36,002 nucleotides of DNA, from positions 1-36,002 of the forward strand of contig JAPKYR010000222.1 in NCBI GenBank assembly GCA_026394215.1, given 5' to 3'. Both the position numbers and the translations under genes were made by a program. Of this stretch, positions 8,411 to 18,443 are shown piece after piece (position 1 is the stretch's first letter; the number at the start of each line of letters is the position of its first letter). Below the pieces are notes generated by a model that was not told the DNA's origin, did not search any database, and was given only the letters and a program-made list of their open reading frames with translations. The stretch is from a bacterium. Lineage in GTDB: Bacteria; JAJVIF01; JAPKYR01.

Positions 8411-11400
8411 ATGTCATTCGAACAACCTATGTCAGACCCGATCCCTTTAAGGGAAGAAAAAATCCGGAAATTCTGGGAAGACAAAAAAATCTTCCAGAAA
8501 ACGCTGGATGCAACAAAAGACAAACCGCGCTGGGTTTTCTATGAAGGTCCCCCGACTGCCAACGGAAAGCCGCATCCGGGCCATGTCCTTACAAGGGTCA
8601 TTAAGGACATCTTTCCCCGATACAAAACAATGACCGGGCATTTTGTCGAGCGAAAGGCCGGATGGGACACGCACGGGCTTCCGGTGGAGATCGAGGTCGA
8701 GAAAGCACTCGGGCTTCACAACAAGCAGGATATCGAGAATTACGGAATCGAAAATTTTATCGTGAAATGCAAAGAATCCGTCTGGCGCTATCTTCACGAG
8801 TGGGAAAAACTCACCGACCTTCTCGGATTCTGGCTCGATATGGACCACCCTTACGTGACTTACTACAACCCGTACGTCGAATCGCTCTGGTGGATTTTCA
8901 AGCAGATCCATCGCGCTGGATTATTAATAAGGGGACATAAAGTCGTGCCGTTCTGCACCCGATGCGGGACGCCGCTCTCGTCGCATGAAGTCGCGCAGGG
9001 TTATAAGGACGTAAAGGAACCATCGATTTTTCTCGCCTTCCGGACCGAGGACGATCCGGGCACATATTTCCTTGCATGGACGACCACCCCGTGGACGCTT
9101 TTGTCGAACCTCGCTCTCGCGTTGGGTCCGAATTACGCATATATCAAATATAATCACACCGACGGGAAAAATTACATACTCGCGAAAGCGCTTGCCCATT
9201 CGGTTTTCGGAGCATCGTACAATGAGTCGCGCATCGTGAGCGAGTATGACGGGTCGGAATTCGATGGGAAGCGATATGTGCCTCTCTATGCGCATGAAAA
9301 ATCGCTAAAAAATAATTACCGTGTCATCATGGCCGATTTTGTCAGCCTCGAGGATGGTACCGGGATTGTCCATATCGCTCCGGGATATGGAGAGGACGAC
9401 TTTATCGCGGGAAAGAAAGCGGGTCTGGATGTTCTTCAGCTTGCCGGCGAGGATGGGTTTATCGGTGAGGAAGGCCCTGAATTCGTTCGCAGGCTTCCGT
9501 TCAAAAAAGCCGATGAGCCGATCATGAACGATCTAAAAAATCGCGGATTGCTTTTCCGAACCGCGATGTATGAGCATGCGTATCCGCACTGCTGGCGATG
9601 CGAGTCGCCATTAATGTATTTCGCGCGCTCTAGCTGGTTTTTAAAGACGACAGATATTAAAGACATATTGGTTAGCGAAAATCAGAAAATCGACTGGCAC
9701 CCCGAGACAATCCGCGACGGGCGGTTCGGGAATTTCCTCGATAACAATATCGACTGGGCAATCAGCCGCAACAGGTATTGGGGTACGCCGCTTCCGGTCT
9801 GGGTTTGCGAGAATAATGGCTGCGGCGAGATCGAAGTGATGGGAAGTATCGCGGAACTTAAAGAGAGAGCGAATGAGGATGTGCCCTCCGATGTCGAGCT
9901 GCACCGTCCGGGGATCGATCAATATACGCTCAAATGCCCGAAATGCGGTGGAGTGATGAAACGCATCCCGGAGGTCGCCGACACATGGTTCGATTCGGGT
10001 TCCATGCCGGTCGCGCAATGGGGCTACCCGCACAATAAGGAAGATAAACATCAGTTAGCCGAAAACTACCCTTGCGATTTCATCTCCGAAGCGCAGGATC
10101 AGACTCGCGGATGGTTTTACACACTCCACGCGGTCGCGGGGCTTCTCCACGCTGCGGCGAAAAAATTCCCCGACGATCCCGACCTTGCTCCGTTCAGGGA
10201 CTGGGGGCTTTCGTTCAAGCGATGCATCCTTCTCGGGCTTATCATGGACGATACCGGGCAGAAGATGTCGAAATCGCGGGGCGGGTATGTCGAACCGAGC
10301 GACATTCTCGAGGATCAGGGCGCGGACGCACTCAGGTGGAATTTCATCGCGAATGTCGATCCGTGGGTGCCCGTGCGGTTTACTGTCGATTCTGTTCGCG
10401 AGGCGCAGCGACGTTTCCTTCTGACTCTGCGAAATGTCTACCAGTTTTTCGTAATTTACGCACGTATCGATAATTTCGAGCCTGAGAAAATGCCTTTCGA
10501 TCCCGCGCGGTTGTCGCGTCTCGATAAATGGATCATGGCGCGTCTGCATCGGACAATCGGCGAAGTCCGCGACGCGTTTGAAAAATACGACGTATTGCGG
10601 ACCGGCAAAACGCTGGAAGCGTTTGTCGACGATCTATCGAATTGGTATGTGCGGCGGAGTCGCGAACGTTTCTGGCGGTCGGAAAAAGACGATGACAAGT
10701 GGGCGGCATATACGACTCTCTACACGATTCTTGTCGAGCTGACTAAGCTCCTCGCGCCACTGACGCCGTACATCGCCGATGAAATCTACCAGAATCTCGT
10801 TGTCGGTCATGATGCCAATGCAAAAGAGAGCGTGCACCTTGAGGAATTTCCGACGCAGGACGCGAAATGGCTTGATCCGGAATTGGAAGCGGAAGTCAAC
10901 CTTGCAAAGGAGATTGCAAACCTTGGACGATCTGCTCGGAAGGCGGAGAAAATCCGTGTCAGGCAGCCGTTGAGCGACGTCATTGTCGTGACCGCAAGCG
11001 AAGAGGATCGTAACCGGGCGAAACGTCAGGCGGACGTGATTCTCGATGAGTTGAATATCAAAAATATGGCCTTCGAGGAAGATCAGGCGAGGTTTGTTCA
11101 GTTCAAGGTCACGCCGGATTTTTCGCGCCTTGGTCCGAGATTCGGGAAGAATATGCCGGATGTCAAAAAGGCATTCGGAAACGCCAGTGTGGATGAGTTT
11201 AAAGCGATGCGCGATTCGCTTGAATCCGGCGGGACATGTAAATTAAAAGTGAACGGTGAGGAATTTACGTTTACAGACGATGAAGTTACGGTGAGTATGG
11301 CGTCGAAACCCGGTTACGCCGCCGCGTCGGGGCCGAAGCTTGCTGTTGTTTTGCACACTGAACTGACGCCGGAACTTGAGTCGGAAGGAATCGCGCGGGA

Positions 11401-11650
11401 GATAATTCATCACCTTCAGGGATTTCGTAAAACGGCCGATCTCGATTACCAGGCTCGGATTCAAGTATTTCTTGAGGTTGGCGATCAGAAGATCAGGCAG
11501 GCGATCGAGGAATATAAGGATTATATTATGTCGGAGACACTTGCTGACGAGTTGAATTTCGGGGCTGCCGATTCCAGCGTGATGAAAATCTGGGAATCCG
11601 TGAAGGTGAACGATTCTAAGGTTGACCTCGGAATTGTTGTTGTTGAATAA
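8411..11650 (+). CDS. ileS: Isoleucyl-tRNA synthetase, type 2 (eukaryote-like)
   Basis: A 1079-residue class I synthetase that charges tRNA-Ile with isoleucine. The HIGH signature is HPGH (55-58) in GPPTANGKPHPGH. KMSKS is present at 618-622. The CP1 editing domain is recognisable by EDGTGIVHIAPGYGEDD. Cys pairs CTRCG, and CENNGC with CPKCGG, are probable zinc sites. Length and the PTANGKPHPGH form fit the type 2 clade shared with archaea and eukaryotes. Known type 2 enzymes are often mupirocin-tolerant; this is family knowledge, not shown here. The ATG at 8411 follows GGTGAGGACCGAAAG; M7 is an alternative start. It is monocistronic, with a tRNA-Arg 67 nt downstream. Confidence 0.97.
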   Translation: MSFEQPMSDPIPLREEKIRKFWEDKKIFQKTLDATKDKPRWVFYEGPPTANGKPHPGHVLTRVIKDIFPRYKTMTGHFVERKAGWDTHGLPVEIEVEKALGLHNKQDIENYGIENFIVKCKESVWRYLHEWEKLTDLLGFWLDMDHPYVTYYNPYVESLWWIFKQIHRAGLLIRGHKVVPFCTRCGTPLSSHEVAQGYKDVKEPSIFLAFRTEDDPGTYFLAWTTTPWTLLSNLALALGPNYAYIKYNHTDGKNYILAKALAHSVFGASYNESRIVSEYDGSEFDGKRYVPLYAHEKSLKNNYRVIMADFVSLEDGTGIVHIAPGYGEDDFIAGKKAGLDVLQLAGEDGFIGEEGPEFVRRLPFKKADEPIMNDLKNRGLLFRTAMYEHAYPHCWRCESPLMYFARSSWFLKTTDIKDILVSENQKIDWHPETIRDGRFGNFLDNNIDWAISRNRYWGTPLPVWVCENNGCGEIEVMGSIAELKERANEDVPSDVELHRPGIDQYTLKCPKCGGVMKRIPEVADTWFDSGSMPVAQWGYPHNKEDKHQLAENYPCDFISEAQDQTRGWFYTLHAVAGLLHAAAKKFPDDPDLAPFRDWGLSFKRCILLGLIMDDTGQKMSKSRGGYVEPSDILEDQGADALRWNFIANVDPWVPVRFTVDSVREAQRRFLLTLRNVYQFFVIYARIDNFEPEKMPFDPARLSRLDKWIMARLHRTIGEVRDAFEKYDVLRTGKTLEAFVDDLSNWYVRRSRERFWRSEKDDDKWAAYTTLYTILVELTKLLAPLTPYIADEIYQNLVVGHDANAKESVHLEEFPTQDAKWLDPELEAEVNLAKEIANLGRSARKAEKIRVRQPLSDVIVVTASEEDRNRAKRQADVILDELNIKNMAFEEDQARFVQFKVTPDFSRLGPRFGKNMPDVKKAFGNASVDEFKAMRDSLESGGTCKLKVNGEEFTFTDDEVTVSMASKPGYAAASGPKLAVVLHTELTPELESEGIAREIIHHLQGFRKTADLDYQARIQVFLEVGDQKIRQAIEEYKDYIMSETLADELNFGAADSSVMKIWESVKVNDSKVDLGIVVVE

Positions 11651-11717
11651 ATTTTTGAAGATAGATTATATCGAATAATAGAAAATATTTTAAAATGTGA
11701 CACTTATTACATAGCAC

Positions 11718-11793
<76 letters not shown>

Positions 11794-11819
11794 GTTTTTC
11801 CTCAATAATTTATCTCCCC

Positions 11820-12890
11820 CTATATCACCGACGAGCTATCCACATTCATCAAACACGTTTCATTGCGGCATTTTCCGTTGAGGGCCATTTTCCTGAACCG
11901 ATTCTGGTTACCCCTGATTTTTTCAATCGGATCGGTGAACACATTGCCGAGGATCGCGTTGGAGTCGAATATACAACTCTTCACTGTCCCGTTGTGCTCG
12001 ATCCAAATCGAAAAGTACGGAACCGAACAATGTGCTTTCACAGAGACCGATTTCGCCGATTCTATTCTATCCTTCTGAACAAGCGACTTTGGCAGTATGA
12101 TCTGCTTTCCCTCTTTTGAAAGCCTTAGCGCATGAGATCTGATATTTTTCAGAATTGTATCAAGCTCATTTTTGTCGATATTTGTCGCGAGTTCTCTTGT
12201 GACTTCTTCCGGATCGTTCATGTCGTTTGTGAAAAGAAGTTCCCGAAACTGCGCCGCGACAACGTCGTACTTCCCGAATAATTTTAGGAACTCGTCGAAT
12301 TTCTCGAGGTTGGACTTCATGAAGATCGTGTTGATTCTGATTTTCGGGAACTCCGAATTTTTCTGCTTTTTGTAATCGTGAAGGAAATCGATATTTTCGA
12401 TGAGTTTGTCGTAGCTGGATCGATGCATGATACGGTTATAATCGTCGCGATTGTATCCGTTCCATGAAATGATAATCTCGTCGATCCGTTCGTCCACGAG
12501 CAATCTGCTTATCTCCGGATTAAGGAGAATCCCATTGGTTGGAAATGAAATAAACGGGACCTTTTTACTTTTTACGTACAGAATGTATTCCGCGAATCCG
12601 GGCGTGACAAGGGGTTCGAAAGCGCAGCCTAAATACATGAGCCGTGCTGAAGGCGCGAAAAGGTCGATAACTTTTTTGAAATTCTCAAGCGACATGAAAT
12701 GATCGGCTTTGCCTTTCCGTGTGTGGGTTCCGCACATTATGCACTGGATATTGCAGAGGTCGTTTGTGTCGAGACGCACGAGGTCCTTGCGAATCCCCAT
12801 CGATTCCATCGTACGTAGCGAGATAGCGCGAAGGTAATCGTTGCCAATCATATCGTACGCTTTCTTGAGTATGTTCAAATCCGATTTCAT
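11820..12890 (-). CDS. Radical SAM protein with SPASM/twitch-like C-terminus
   Basis: About 356 residues from the ATG at 12890. A TTG at 12911 would add seven residues and neither start has a clear ribosome site. Counting from the TTG, the [4Fe-4S] motif is C53/C57/C60 (CNIQCIMC), followed by the partial TIM-barrel core. The C-terminal ~70 residues hold further Cys (HCSVPYF, KSCIF, GKCRNETC) in the arrangement of SPASM/twitch domains, which bind auxiliary clusters. Family members modify peptides, proteins or small molecules; no peptide substrate gene is visible nearby. The gene is flanked by two tRNA-Arg genes on the other strand and has no operon partner. Confidence 0.88.
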   Translation of the reverse strand: MKSDLNILKKAYDMIGNDYLRAISLRTMESMGIRKDLVRLDTNDLCNIQCIMCGTHTRKGKADHFMSLENFKKVIDLFAPSARLMYLGCAFEPLVTPGFAEYILYVKSKKVPFISFPTNGILLNPEISRLLVDERIDEIIISWNGYNRDDYNRIMHRSSYDKLIENIDFLHDYKKQKNSEFPKIRINTIFMKSNLEKFDEFLKLFGKYDVVAAQFRELLFTNDMNDPEEVTRELATNIDKNELDTILKNIRSHALRLSKEGKQIILPKSLVQKDRIESAKSVSVKAHCSVPYFSIWIEHNGTVKSCIFDSNAILGNVFTDPIEKIRGNQNRFRKMALNGKCRNETCLMNVDSSSVI

Positions 12891-13029
12891 GCGATTTATT
12901 TCAACGGTCAAAATTTAATGACCAGTATCAGCATAGCATCATAGGGCGAAAAGAAAAACCCGGATGAAAATTACTAAAATACAACCTTGCATGATTATCC
13001 ATCACAGGGCATACTATGTACTGGCGCAT

Positions 13030-13106
13030 GCGCCCGTAGCTCAATTGGATAGAGCAACAGACTTCGGATCTGTCGGTTAGGGGTTCGAGTCCCTCCGGGC
13101 GCGCCA
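13030..13106 (+). tRNA. tRNA-Arg (anticodon TCG)
   Basis: Acceptor GCGCCCG/CGGGCGC, D stem GCTC/GAGC, anticodon stem ACAGA/TCTGT with loop CTTCGGA (anticodon TCG, reads CGA and probably other CGN codons). T loop TTCGAGT; the outermost T-stem pair is A-C. Discriminator G and encoded CCA. Confidence 0.96.
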
Positions 13107-13117
13107 TTTCAGTTTAT

Positions 13118-13150
13118 CTTCCCCCGCAATAACGACGGGGGATTTATTTT
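13118..13150 (+). terminator. Intrinsic terminator after tRNA-Arg(TCG)
   Basis: TCCCCCG pairs with CGGGGGA around a 9-nt loop, followed by a T-rich tail (TTTATTTT). It lies 12 nt after the tRNA and separates it from mutL. Confidence 0.75.
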
Positions 13151-13203
13151 AAATTTGTGGCAATAAGTCGCTCCATGCTGCTATTATTTAATCTATAAAA
13201 ATC

Positions 13204-15006
13204 ATGCAGGTTACTCGTCCAGATATACAAAAGCTCCCGCAGGAGATTGTCCGGCTTATCGCTGCCGGCGAGGTTATCGAGCGTCCGGCAAGCGTTGTGA
13301 AAGAGCTGATCGAAAATTCTCTCGACGCGGGCTCGAAAAATATCGAGATAAGGCTTGAAAGCGGCGGATGCGTAGAAGCCGACCTTGAATCGATTTTCAC
13401 GCTCGGATTCAGAGGGGAAGCTCTCTATTCAATTGCCGCCGCGAGCGATGTGATCCTATCGACCCGGTATACCGATGAAGATGCCGGGACAAGGCTCACT
13501 TATGAGAGCGGGGAGAAAAAGGTCGAAACAATTCCGTGGCCGGGCGGGACGCAGGTCGAGTCGATAAAACTTTTTCATTCAACTCCTGCGCGACGGAAAT
13601 TCCTTCGATCCGATTCCGCAGAATTCTCGCGGGTAGCGTCGCTTGTGTCATCGTACGCGCTCGCGTATCCGGATGTCTCGTGGAAATTGACCCACAACGG
13701 ACGCGAGTCGCTCCGCACGCCGGGTACCGGAAATCTCGACGATGCTCTCGTTGCCGTTTACGGGGTCGACGCGGCGCGTAAGATGATCCGGGTCGATTTT
13801 CCATCGGGTCCCGTGAGAATTTCCGGCGCGATAAGTTCGTTTGAACTTACTAGGGCGCGACGAACCGACCAGTTATTTTTCCTGAACGGAAGATTAATCA
13901 AGGATCCGTCCATTACATCGGCGTTTGAGCGTCCGTATATGGATTTCCTCGCGCATGGACGTCGTCCGATGGCAATTCTGAAAATCGAATGCGACAGAAC
14001 TGAGGTCGATGTGAATGTCCATCCGCACAAAAGCGAAGTCCGTCTGGCTAACCCGAGGATGATCACATCGGCGGTATATCATGCGGTCGACAATTCCCTG
14101 AAAAGGCAGCATCCGCTGCATGCCGATAATAGTCCGGCAAATGTTATCGATGAATCGGAAGTGCGGGTAGATGAACAAACCGGCGAAGTTTATCAGAAAG
14201 ATTTTCAAACATTTTCCCAGCCATCAACAGTTCTTAATGACCGAGTAAATGAAAGAGAGTGGGCAATCAGGGAACCGAAAAACAGGCATACGTCCGACTG
14301 GCCGGTGCAGGAAGAAGAGGGTAAATACAGGCCGTTTATCAGGCGTCAGCGTGAGAATGTCCAGCACAAATACCCGTCATTCGACGAAATCGTTCTCGAT
14401 AATAACCTTCCGCCCGAAGGAAACGCGATCCAGTTCGCGAATACCTATCTGATCTACAATCAGGGGAAGGCGGTTTACTTAATCGATCAGCACAATCTCC
14501 ATGAGCGGATTCTCTACGAGGAATTCACGAGCCGCGAGAGAAAATCGGGGCAGGTTTGTCAGACATTGCTGTTTCCGCTTCAGGTGAAACTACCCGTATC
14601 TCTTGCCGGACTTGTGACAGAAAATAAAGAGATGATTTCCGAGTTGGGCTTCGAGGTTGAGGAATTTTCGGATGTCGCAAGCGGTGGAGAGCAGGCATTT
14701 GTTTTACGGTCAATCCCGCAGTCGTTAAAGGAAGCCGATCCTGTCAGGGCGTTTACAGATATTATCGAGAAAGCATCGGAAAATGAAGATATTACTGAGC
14801 CGGGCGGATTCAGACGGGCGTTCACGGTGAATCTCGCGTGCAAAAGCGCAATCAAGGCGGGTCAGAAATTGACGGAGCAGGAGATAAGTTACCTTATCGG
14901 ACAAATAAAGGACGGGACGTATTACACCTGCCCGCATGGAAGGCCGACGATTATCCGTCTCGATGAGGACTGGTTCCAGCGAGTGTTTAAACGGTCGCAG
15001 CGTTGA
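13204..15006 (+). CDS. mutL: DNA mismatch repair protein MutL, missing ATPase motif II
   Basis: A 600-residue protein that coordinates mismatch repair after MutS. The GHKL ATPase begins normally (AAGEVIERPASVVKELIENSLDAG, motif I at 20-43). After ESGG (52-55) it jumps to VEADLESIFTLGFRGEAL. In E. coli MutL about 30 residues lie between these points, carrying the DNGCGI motif and the RHATSK lid. They are absent here without loss of frame. The middle (TPARRKFLR, VNVHPHKSEVR) is ordinary. The C-terminal endonuclease is intact: DQHNLHERILYE from 428, ACKSAIKAGQ and CPHGRPT. The nuclease type is typical of bacteria without MutH. The start has no clear ribosome site. It is 12 nt from the downstream methyltransferase, suggesting an operon. 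Confidence 0.93.
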   Translation: MQVTRPDIQKLPQEIVRLIAAGEVIERPASVVKELIENSLDAGSKNIEIRLESGGCVEADLESIFTLGFRGEALYSIAAASDVILSTRYTDEDAGTRLTYESGEKKVETIPWPGGTQVESIKLFHSTPARRKFLRSDSAEFSRVASLVSSYALAYPDVSWKLTHNGRESLRTPGTGNLDDALVAVYGVDAARKMIRVDFPSGPVRISGAISSFELTRARRTDQLFFLNGRLIKDPSITSAFERPYMDFLAHGRRPMAILKIECDRTEVDVNVHPHKSEVRLANPRMITSAVYHAVDNSLKRQHPLHADNSPANVIDESEVRVDEQTGEVYQKDFQTFSQPSTVLNDRVNEREWAIREPKNRHTSDWPVQEEEGKYRPFIRRQRENVQHKYPSFDEIVLDNNLPPEGNAIQFANTYLIYNQGKAVYLIDQHNLHERILYEEFTSRERKSGQVCQTLLFPLQVKLPVSLAGLVTENKEMISELGFEVEEFSDVASGGEQAFVLRSIPQSLKEADPVRAFTDIIEKASENEDITEPGGFRRAFTVNLACKSAIKAGQKLTEQEISYLIGQIKDGTYYTCPHGRPTIIRLDEDWFQRVFKRSQR

Positions 15007-15018
15007 TCGGCAATCAAT

Positions 15019-17010
15019 ATGATTTCCCCTGAACTAATAGTTGAGACAGTGAAGGACCATGTCAGGTATGGGCGCGGGAAGTTTCATTTTTCCGACGATG
15101 AATTTCAAGCGGATAAGTACATAGAAATTCCACCATACGATATTCTATTGCCGTTTATTGGAATGGTCGATGAACACTGGCCGTTCGATATCGAACCCGA
15201 TCCGCGAAATGTCGGGATGCTTATCGAACTTCTCAGGGGTTGCAGGTTCTTCAGCCAGAGCGAAAAAATAGAGAAGCTGGCTATTGTCAGTGATGTGAAA
15301 ACGTCGCGAAATCTCGGCGCCTACGATACTCCCGAGCCCATTGTCAGGTATATCACCGAAGAAGTTATCGAGTCATTCTTGAAATCGAATAAATCTGAAA
15401 ATCCGCCACTGATTCTGGATCCCGCATGCGGAGCGGGATATTTCTTAATTGCTGCTGTTGACGGAATTAAGAGTCAATTCCCCGATAATGAAATTACGGC
15501 AATCGTTTCCAAATCGATAATCGGATTCGATATCGATCCAGTCGCGGTCAGCCTGTCGAAACGAAATCTGATTTACCATTTAAAAGAAAAATACGGAATT
15601 GATTCCGGTAAGGATATCCTCGATAAAATTATCCTGAATCAGGATGCATTGGCCGATTTTCAGGACTTGCCGAACAAGAAATATTCAGTCGATTGCGTGA
15701 TCGGGAATCCGCCTTACCAATTTTATAGCGGGAAAGGAAGTCCGGTTAAGGCACTTGAGAGGGCTGGAAAATTATCGGAATCCAATAAGCTTGCGGTAGA
15801 ACTTAATATCTTGTCAAAGCGATTTCCGCAAAGCTCAATCGGTTGCCTGGATCGTTATAAATGGTTCATTAACAGGGCGATAGAATTAATCAAGCCCGAC
15901 GGAGTGCTTGGATTTATCACGCCCAACACGTGGCTTCAGTATCCAAGATACAGGGATATCAGGACACTTCTCGCCACCAATGGAAATATTGAATCGATTA
16001 TCGACTTCGGGCAACATGCGTTCAGCCGCGCGTATGTCCCGTCGTGCGTTGTCATCTGGAAAAAATGCGGTACCGGATTCGGGCAGAGATTTCCTATCTT
16101 GAAAATCACAAGGGAGCAATGGAATAAAGTGTCGATTGATGGTCCGGAGGTACTGAGAAGCGCATTGAAAAAATGTAATCAGTCCTGCAATAATCGGTCA
16201 GGCAATATCGAAAATCCGACAGTTTCCGGAAAATCGAAACGAATCGAATTTCCCGAATCGCCGCACCGGATCAGACTTGGCGAGATCGCTACGCTCAGGG
16301 AGGGTTCACACGCGATTTGCGCTGTTCCGGTTTTTGCTCCACGTACACCATCCGGAAAAAATATTTTCCCCGTTCTTATCGATAAGACCATGGGTAATCT
16401 TCAACCCCCGGAAATTGGATATATCCTGGAGCCGGAACTCCAGCCTTCGGTTGTGGAACATCATCAGGATGAGAGATTTTTAATACGTAAAACAGGCGAC
16501 AATCTTGTCGTTGCGCCGATACTCGATGATAAATTCGCGCTCGGACATCAGAATGTATATGTCGGCAAGCTGAAAACAATGACAGTATCTATCCCATTCC
16601 TGGCATTGGTCGGGATACTTGGCTCCGACCTGATGACCGGAATTTACAGGTCGGGTCCGGGGGGGCAGGAAAATCGTCCTATGGCGCAGCTAAGGCTCCA
16701 TTTTTTAAATCAACTCCCGATAGTTGTAATCCCCGCAGAATTTTCTAGACTTCCGGAACCTCGTGTTGTTGAAGTAAAAAAATTAATCAGTCTTGCCCGC
16801 TCTGATGAATATGAAAAAATCGAACCGGTTCCGTGCAATTTTCAATCTGAACATGAAAATGTCAGGAAGATTGCTGAAAGAATCCGGCTTTACCATGAGG
16901 CAATATCGACTCTCGTGCTTGAAATAGTCCGGGGAAGTGACAATAATTCACGTATAGCTATGAATCGCATAGTGGATAAGCTATATGATGTGGAAAATAG
17001 GAATGAATAA
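15019..17010 (+). CDS. Orphan N6-adenine DNA methyltransferase (Eco57I/TaqI-like)
   Basis: A 663-residue protein. The SAM-binding motif I is LDPACGAGYF (133-142) and the catalytic motif IV is NPPY (230-233), so methylation of the exocyclic N6 of adenine is expected. The C-terminal half (~400-620) resembles TaqI/Eco57I-type target-recognition domains. The ~100 residues before the methylase core show no PD-(D/E)xK signature, so it does not look like a fused type IIG enzyme. No restriction endonuclease is seen nearby. Its position 12 nt after mutL suggests a shared transcript and may point to a housekeeping or strand-marking role; that is inference. It overlaps the next gene. Confidence 0.88.
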   Translation: MISPELIVETVKDHVRYGRGKFHFSDDEFQADKYIEIPPYDILLPFIGMVDEHWPFDIEPDPRNVGMLIELLRGCRFFSQSEKIEKLAIVSDVKTSRNLGAYDTPEPIVRYITEEVIESFLKSNKSENPPLILDPACGAGYFLIAAVDGIKSQFPDNEITAIVSKSIIGFDIDPVAVSLSKRNLIYHLKEKYGIDSGKDILDKIILNQDALADFQDLPNKKYSVDCVIGNPPYQFYSGKGSPVKALERAGKLSESNKLAVELNILSKRFPQSSIGCLDRYKWFINRAIELIKPDGVLGFITPNTWLQYPRYRDIRTLLATNGNIESIIDFGQHAFSRAYVPSCVVIWKKCGTGFGQRFPILKITREQWNKVSIDGPEVLRSALKKCNQSCNNRSGNIENPTVSGKSKRIEFPESPHRIRLGEIATLREGSHAICAVPVFAPRTPSGKNIFPVLIDKTMGNLQPPEIGYILEPELQPSVVEHHQDERFLIRKTGDNLVVAPILDDKFALGHQNVYVGKLKTMTVSIPFLALVGILGSDLMTGIYRSGPGGQENRPMAQLRLHFLNQLPIVVIPAEFSRLPEPRVVEVKKLISLARSDEYEKIEPVPCNFQSEHENVRKIAERIRLYHEAISTLVLEIVRGSDNNSRIAMNRIVDKLYDVENRNE

Positions 17011-18409
17011 AATTTCAAGATATATAGATGGCTGGTTAGTGATTTTCATCGCCATTATCGGCGTATGGTGGCTCATCGCCGGTGGGACTCCGACCACCGC
17101 GTCGGAAATAGAGGCTCTTTCGAAAAGCACCGATCCCGCACAATGGATTGAAGCTCTCAAAAGCGACGACCGGACATTGCGGAATTATGCCAGAGAAAAT
17201 ATGGCCAATGTCCTCCCCCCGGAAGCGCTTGGAAATATTGCGACAGATATACTTGAAAGCGGCGATCTGGAAATGTCCGACGCCGGTCTTTGGATCCTGA
17301 CACAGTCCGATGCTACGAACCGTGGAGAAATCGCGGCGACATTCCTCGACAATGAAAACGCCGATATCAGAAAAACGGCGCTTCAGGTACTTGTCGGATG
17401 CCCGTTTCCCGGTGTGCACGATAAAATCAGGGAACTGACCCAGAATCCCGACCGTGAGGTCCAGGCAGTCGCTCTTCAGGCGCTGGCTGCTCTTGGAAAT
17501 TCCGACGACCTCAATGTTTTCATTTCTTTCCTTGGGAACACGAACGCTTCTGTGCGCGATGCGGCGCATGAAGCGATTCTCAAATTATCAAACTATACAT
17601 CAGGGCCGGGTATTTTTTTCGCACTTTTCGATGTCGCGAATGGATCGGACCTTGCTGCGGCAAGGGAAGCGTTCGAGTTGTTCGGCGAGATTGGTGACAC
17701 GGACGCCCTTGACTTTCTGTTTAATTTCCTTGAAAACGGCCCAATAGGGCTTTTATCGGATGCCGCGGGCGCGATCGCCGCTATCGGTGGGGAGGAAGCC
17801 CGCAATCGTGCTTACGAACTTTTTCTTAATGGCGACGATCATCAGCGTGCTCAGGCCGCGAAAGTTCTCGGGGTGATCGGAAATCACGATGCTTCCGCAG
17901 CCCTTTGGGCGGCAATTACCGACGAATCCGAGGATTTCTGGGTTCGCTATAATTCGATGGAAGCGCTCGCGACATGCGGCGATGAGTCGATGGTCGAGGA
18001 AATCCTCACGTTTCTTGCCATTCCGGACCACGATATGAGGCTTACTCGGGCAGGGATCGAGGCTCTTGGAGGACTCGATGGTGCGCGTGTCATTGAACTT
18101 TACGACCACATTATCGCGGGCGATATCGATTTCGATCTTAACAGCCACGGCGGCGATCTGTCTCTCCTATCGGTTATCGCCGGTCTTGGCAAAATGGACA
18201 ATGACGAGTCTCGCGCGCGGTTAAGAGAGCTTGCGCTTGCTTCGGAGCAGGATAATTTCGAGCTTCTGATCGATATCACGAAGGCGATTGGCAATGTCGG
18301 GGTGCCCGATGATATCGATTTTTTAATCGAACTCGAGCAGGGAAAGCCGGTGCTGAGTGGATTTGTGGATAGTGCAATCGAAAATATTCATAAAAGATAT
18401 CCCGAATGA
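16985..18409 (+). CDS. HEAT-repeat protein with N-terminal membrane anchor
   Basis: A 474-residue protein. A hydrophobic segment at ~17-33 (WLVIFIAIIGVWWLIAG) is a likely signal anchor. The rest is made of helical HEAT/armadillo-like repeats from ~55 to 470, with recurring blocks such as AALGNSDDLNVFISFLG, IAAIGGEEARNRAYELF and IGNVGVPDDIDFLIEL. Such solenoids bind partner proteins; no catalytic motif is visible. ATGs at 16985, 16988 and 17003 are all possible. The last would overlap the methyltransferase stop by 8 nt (ATGAATAA), a common translational-coupling arrangement. The partner is unknown. Confidence 0.82.
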   Translation: MMWKIGMNKISRYIDGWLVIFIAIIGVWWLIAGGTPTTASEIEALSKSTDPAQWIEALKSDDRTLRNYARENMANVLPPEALGNIATDILESGDLEMSDAGLWILTQSDATNRGEIAATFLDNENADIRKTALQVLVGCPFPGVHDKIRELTQNPDREVQAVALQALAALGNSDDLNVFISFLGNTNASVRDAAHEAILKLSNYTSGPGIFFALFDVANGSDLAAAREAFELFGEIGDTDALDFLFNFLENGPIGLLSDAAGAIAAIGGEEARNRAYELFLNGDDHQRAQAAKVLGVIGNHDASAALWAAITDESEDFWVRYNSMEALATCGDESMVEEILTFLAIPDHDMRLTRAGIEALGGLDGARVIELYDHIIAGDIDFDLNSHGGDLSLLSVIAGLGKMDNDESRARLRELALASEQDNFELLIDITKAIGNVGVPDDIDFLIELEQGKPVLSGFVDSAIENIHKRYPE

Positions 18410-18443
18410 ATTTATTTACGAAGTATTAATTATTTTAACCTGC

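Noticed and set aside
8110-8523. 137-codon minus-strand reading frame
   Set aside because: It runs through the terminator, two palindromic repeats and the start of ileS.
15019-17010. Complete restriction-modification or BREX/PglX system
   Set aside because: Only a methyltransferase is present; no nuclease, helicase or other defence gene lies beside it.
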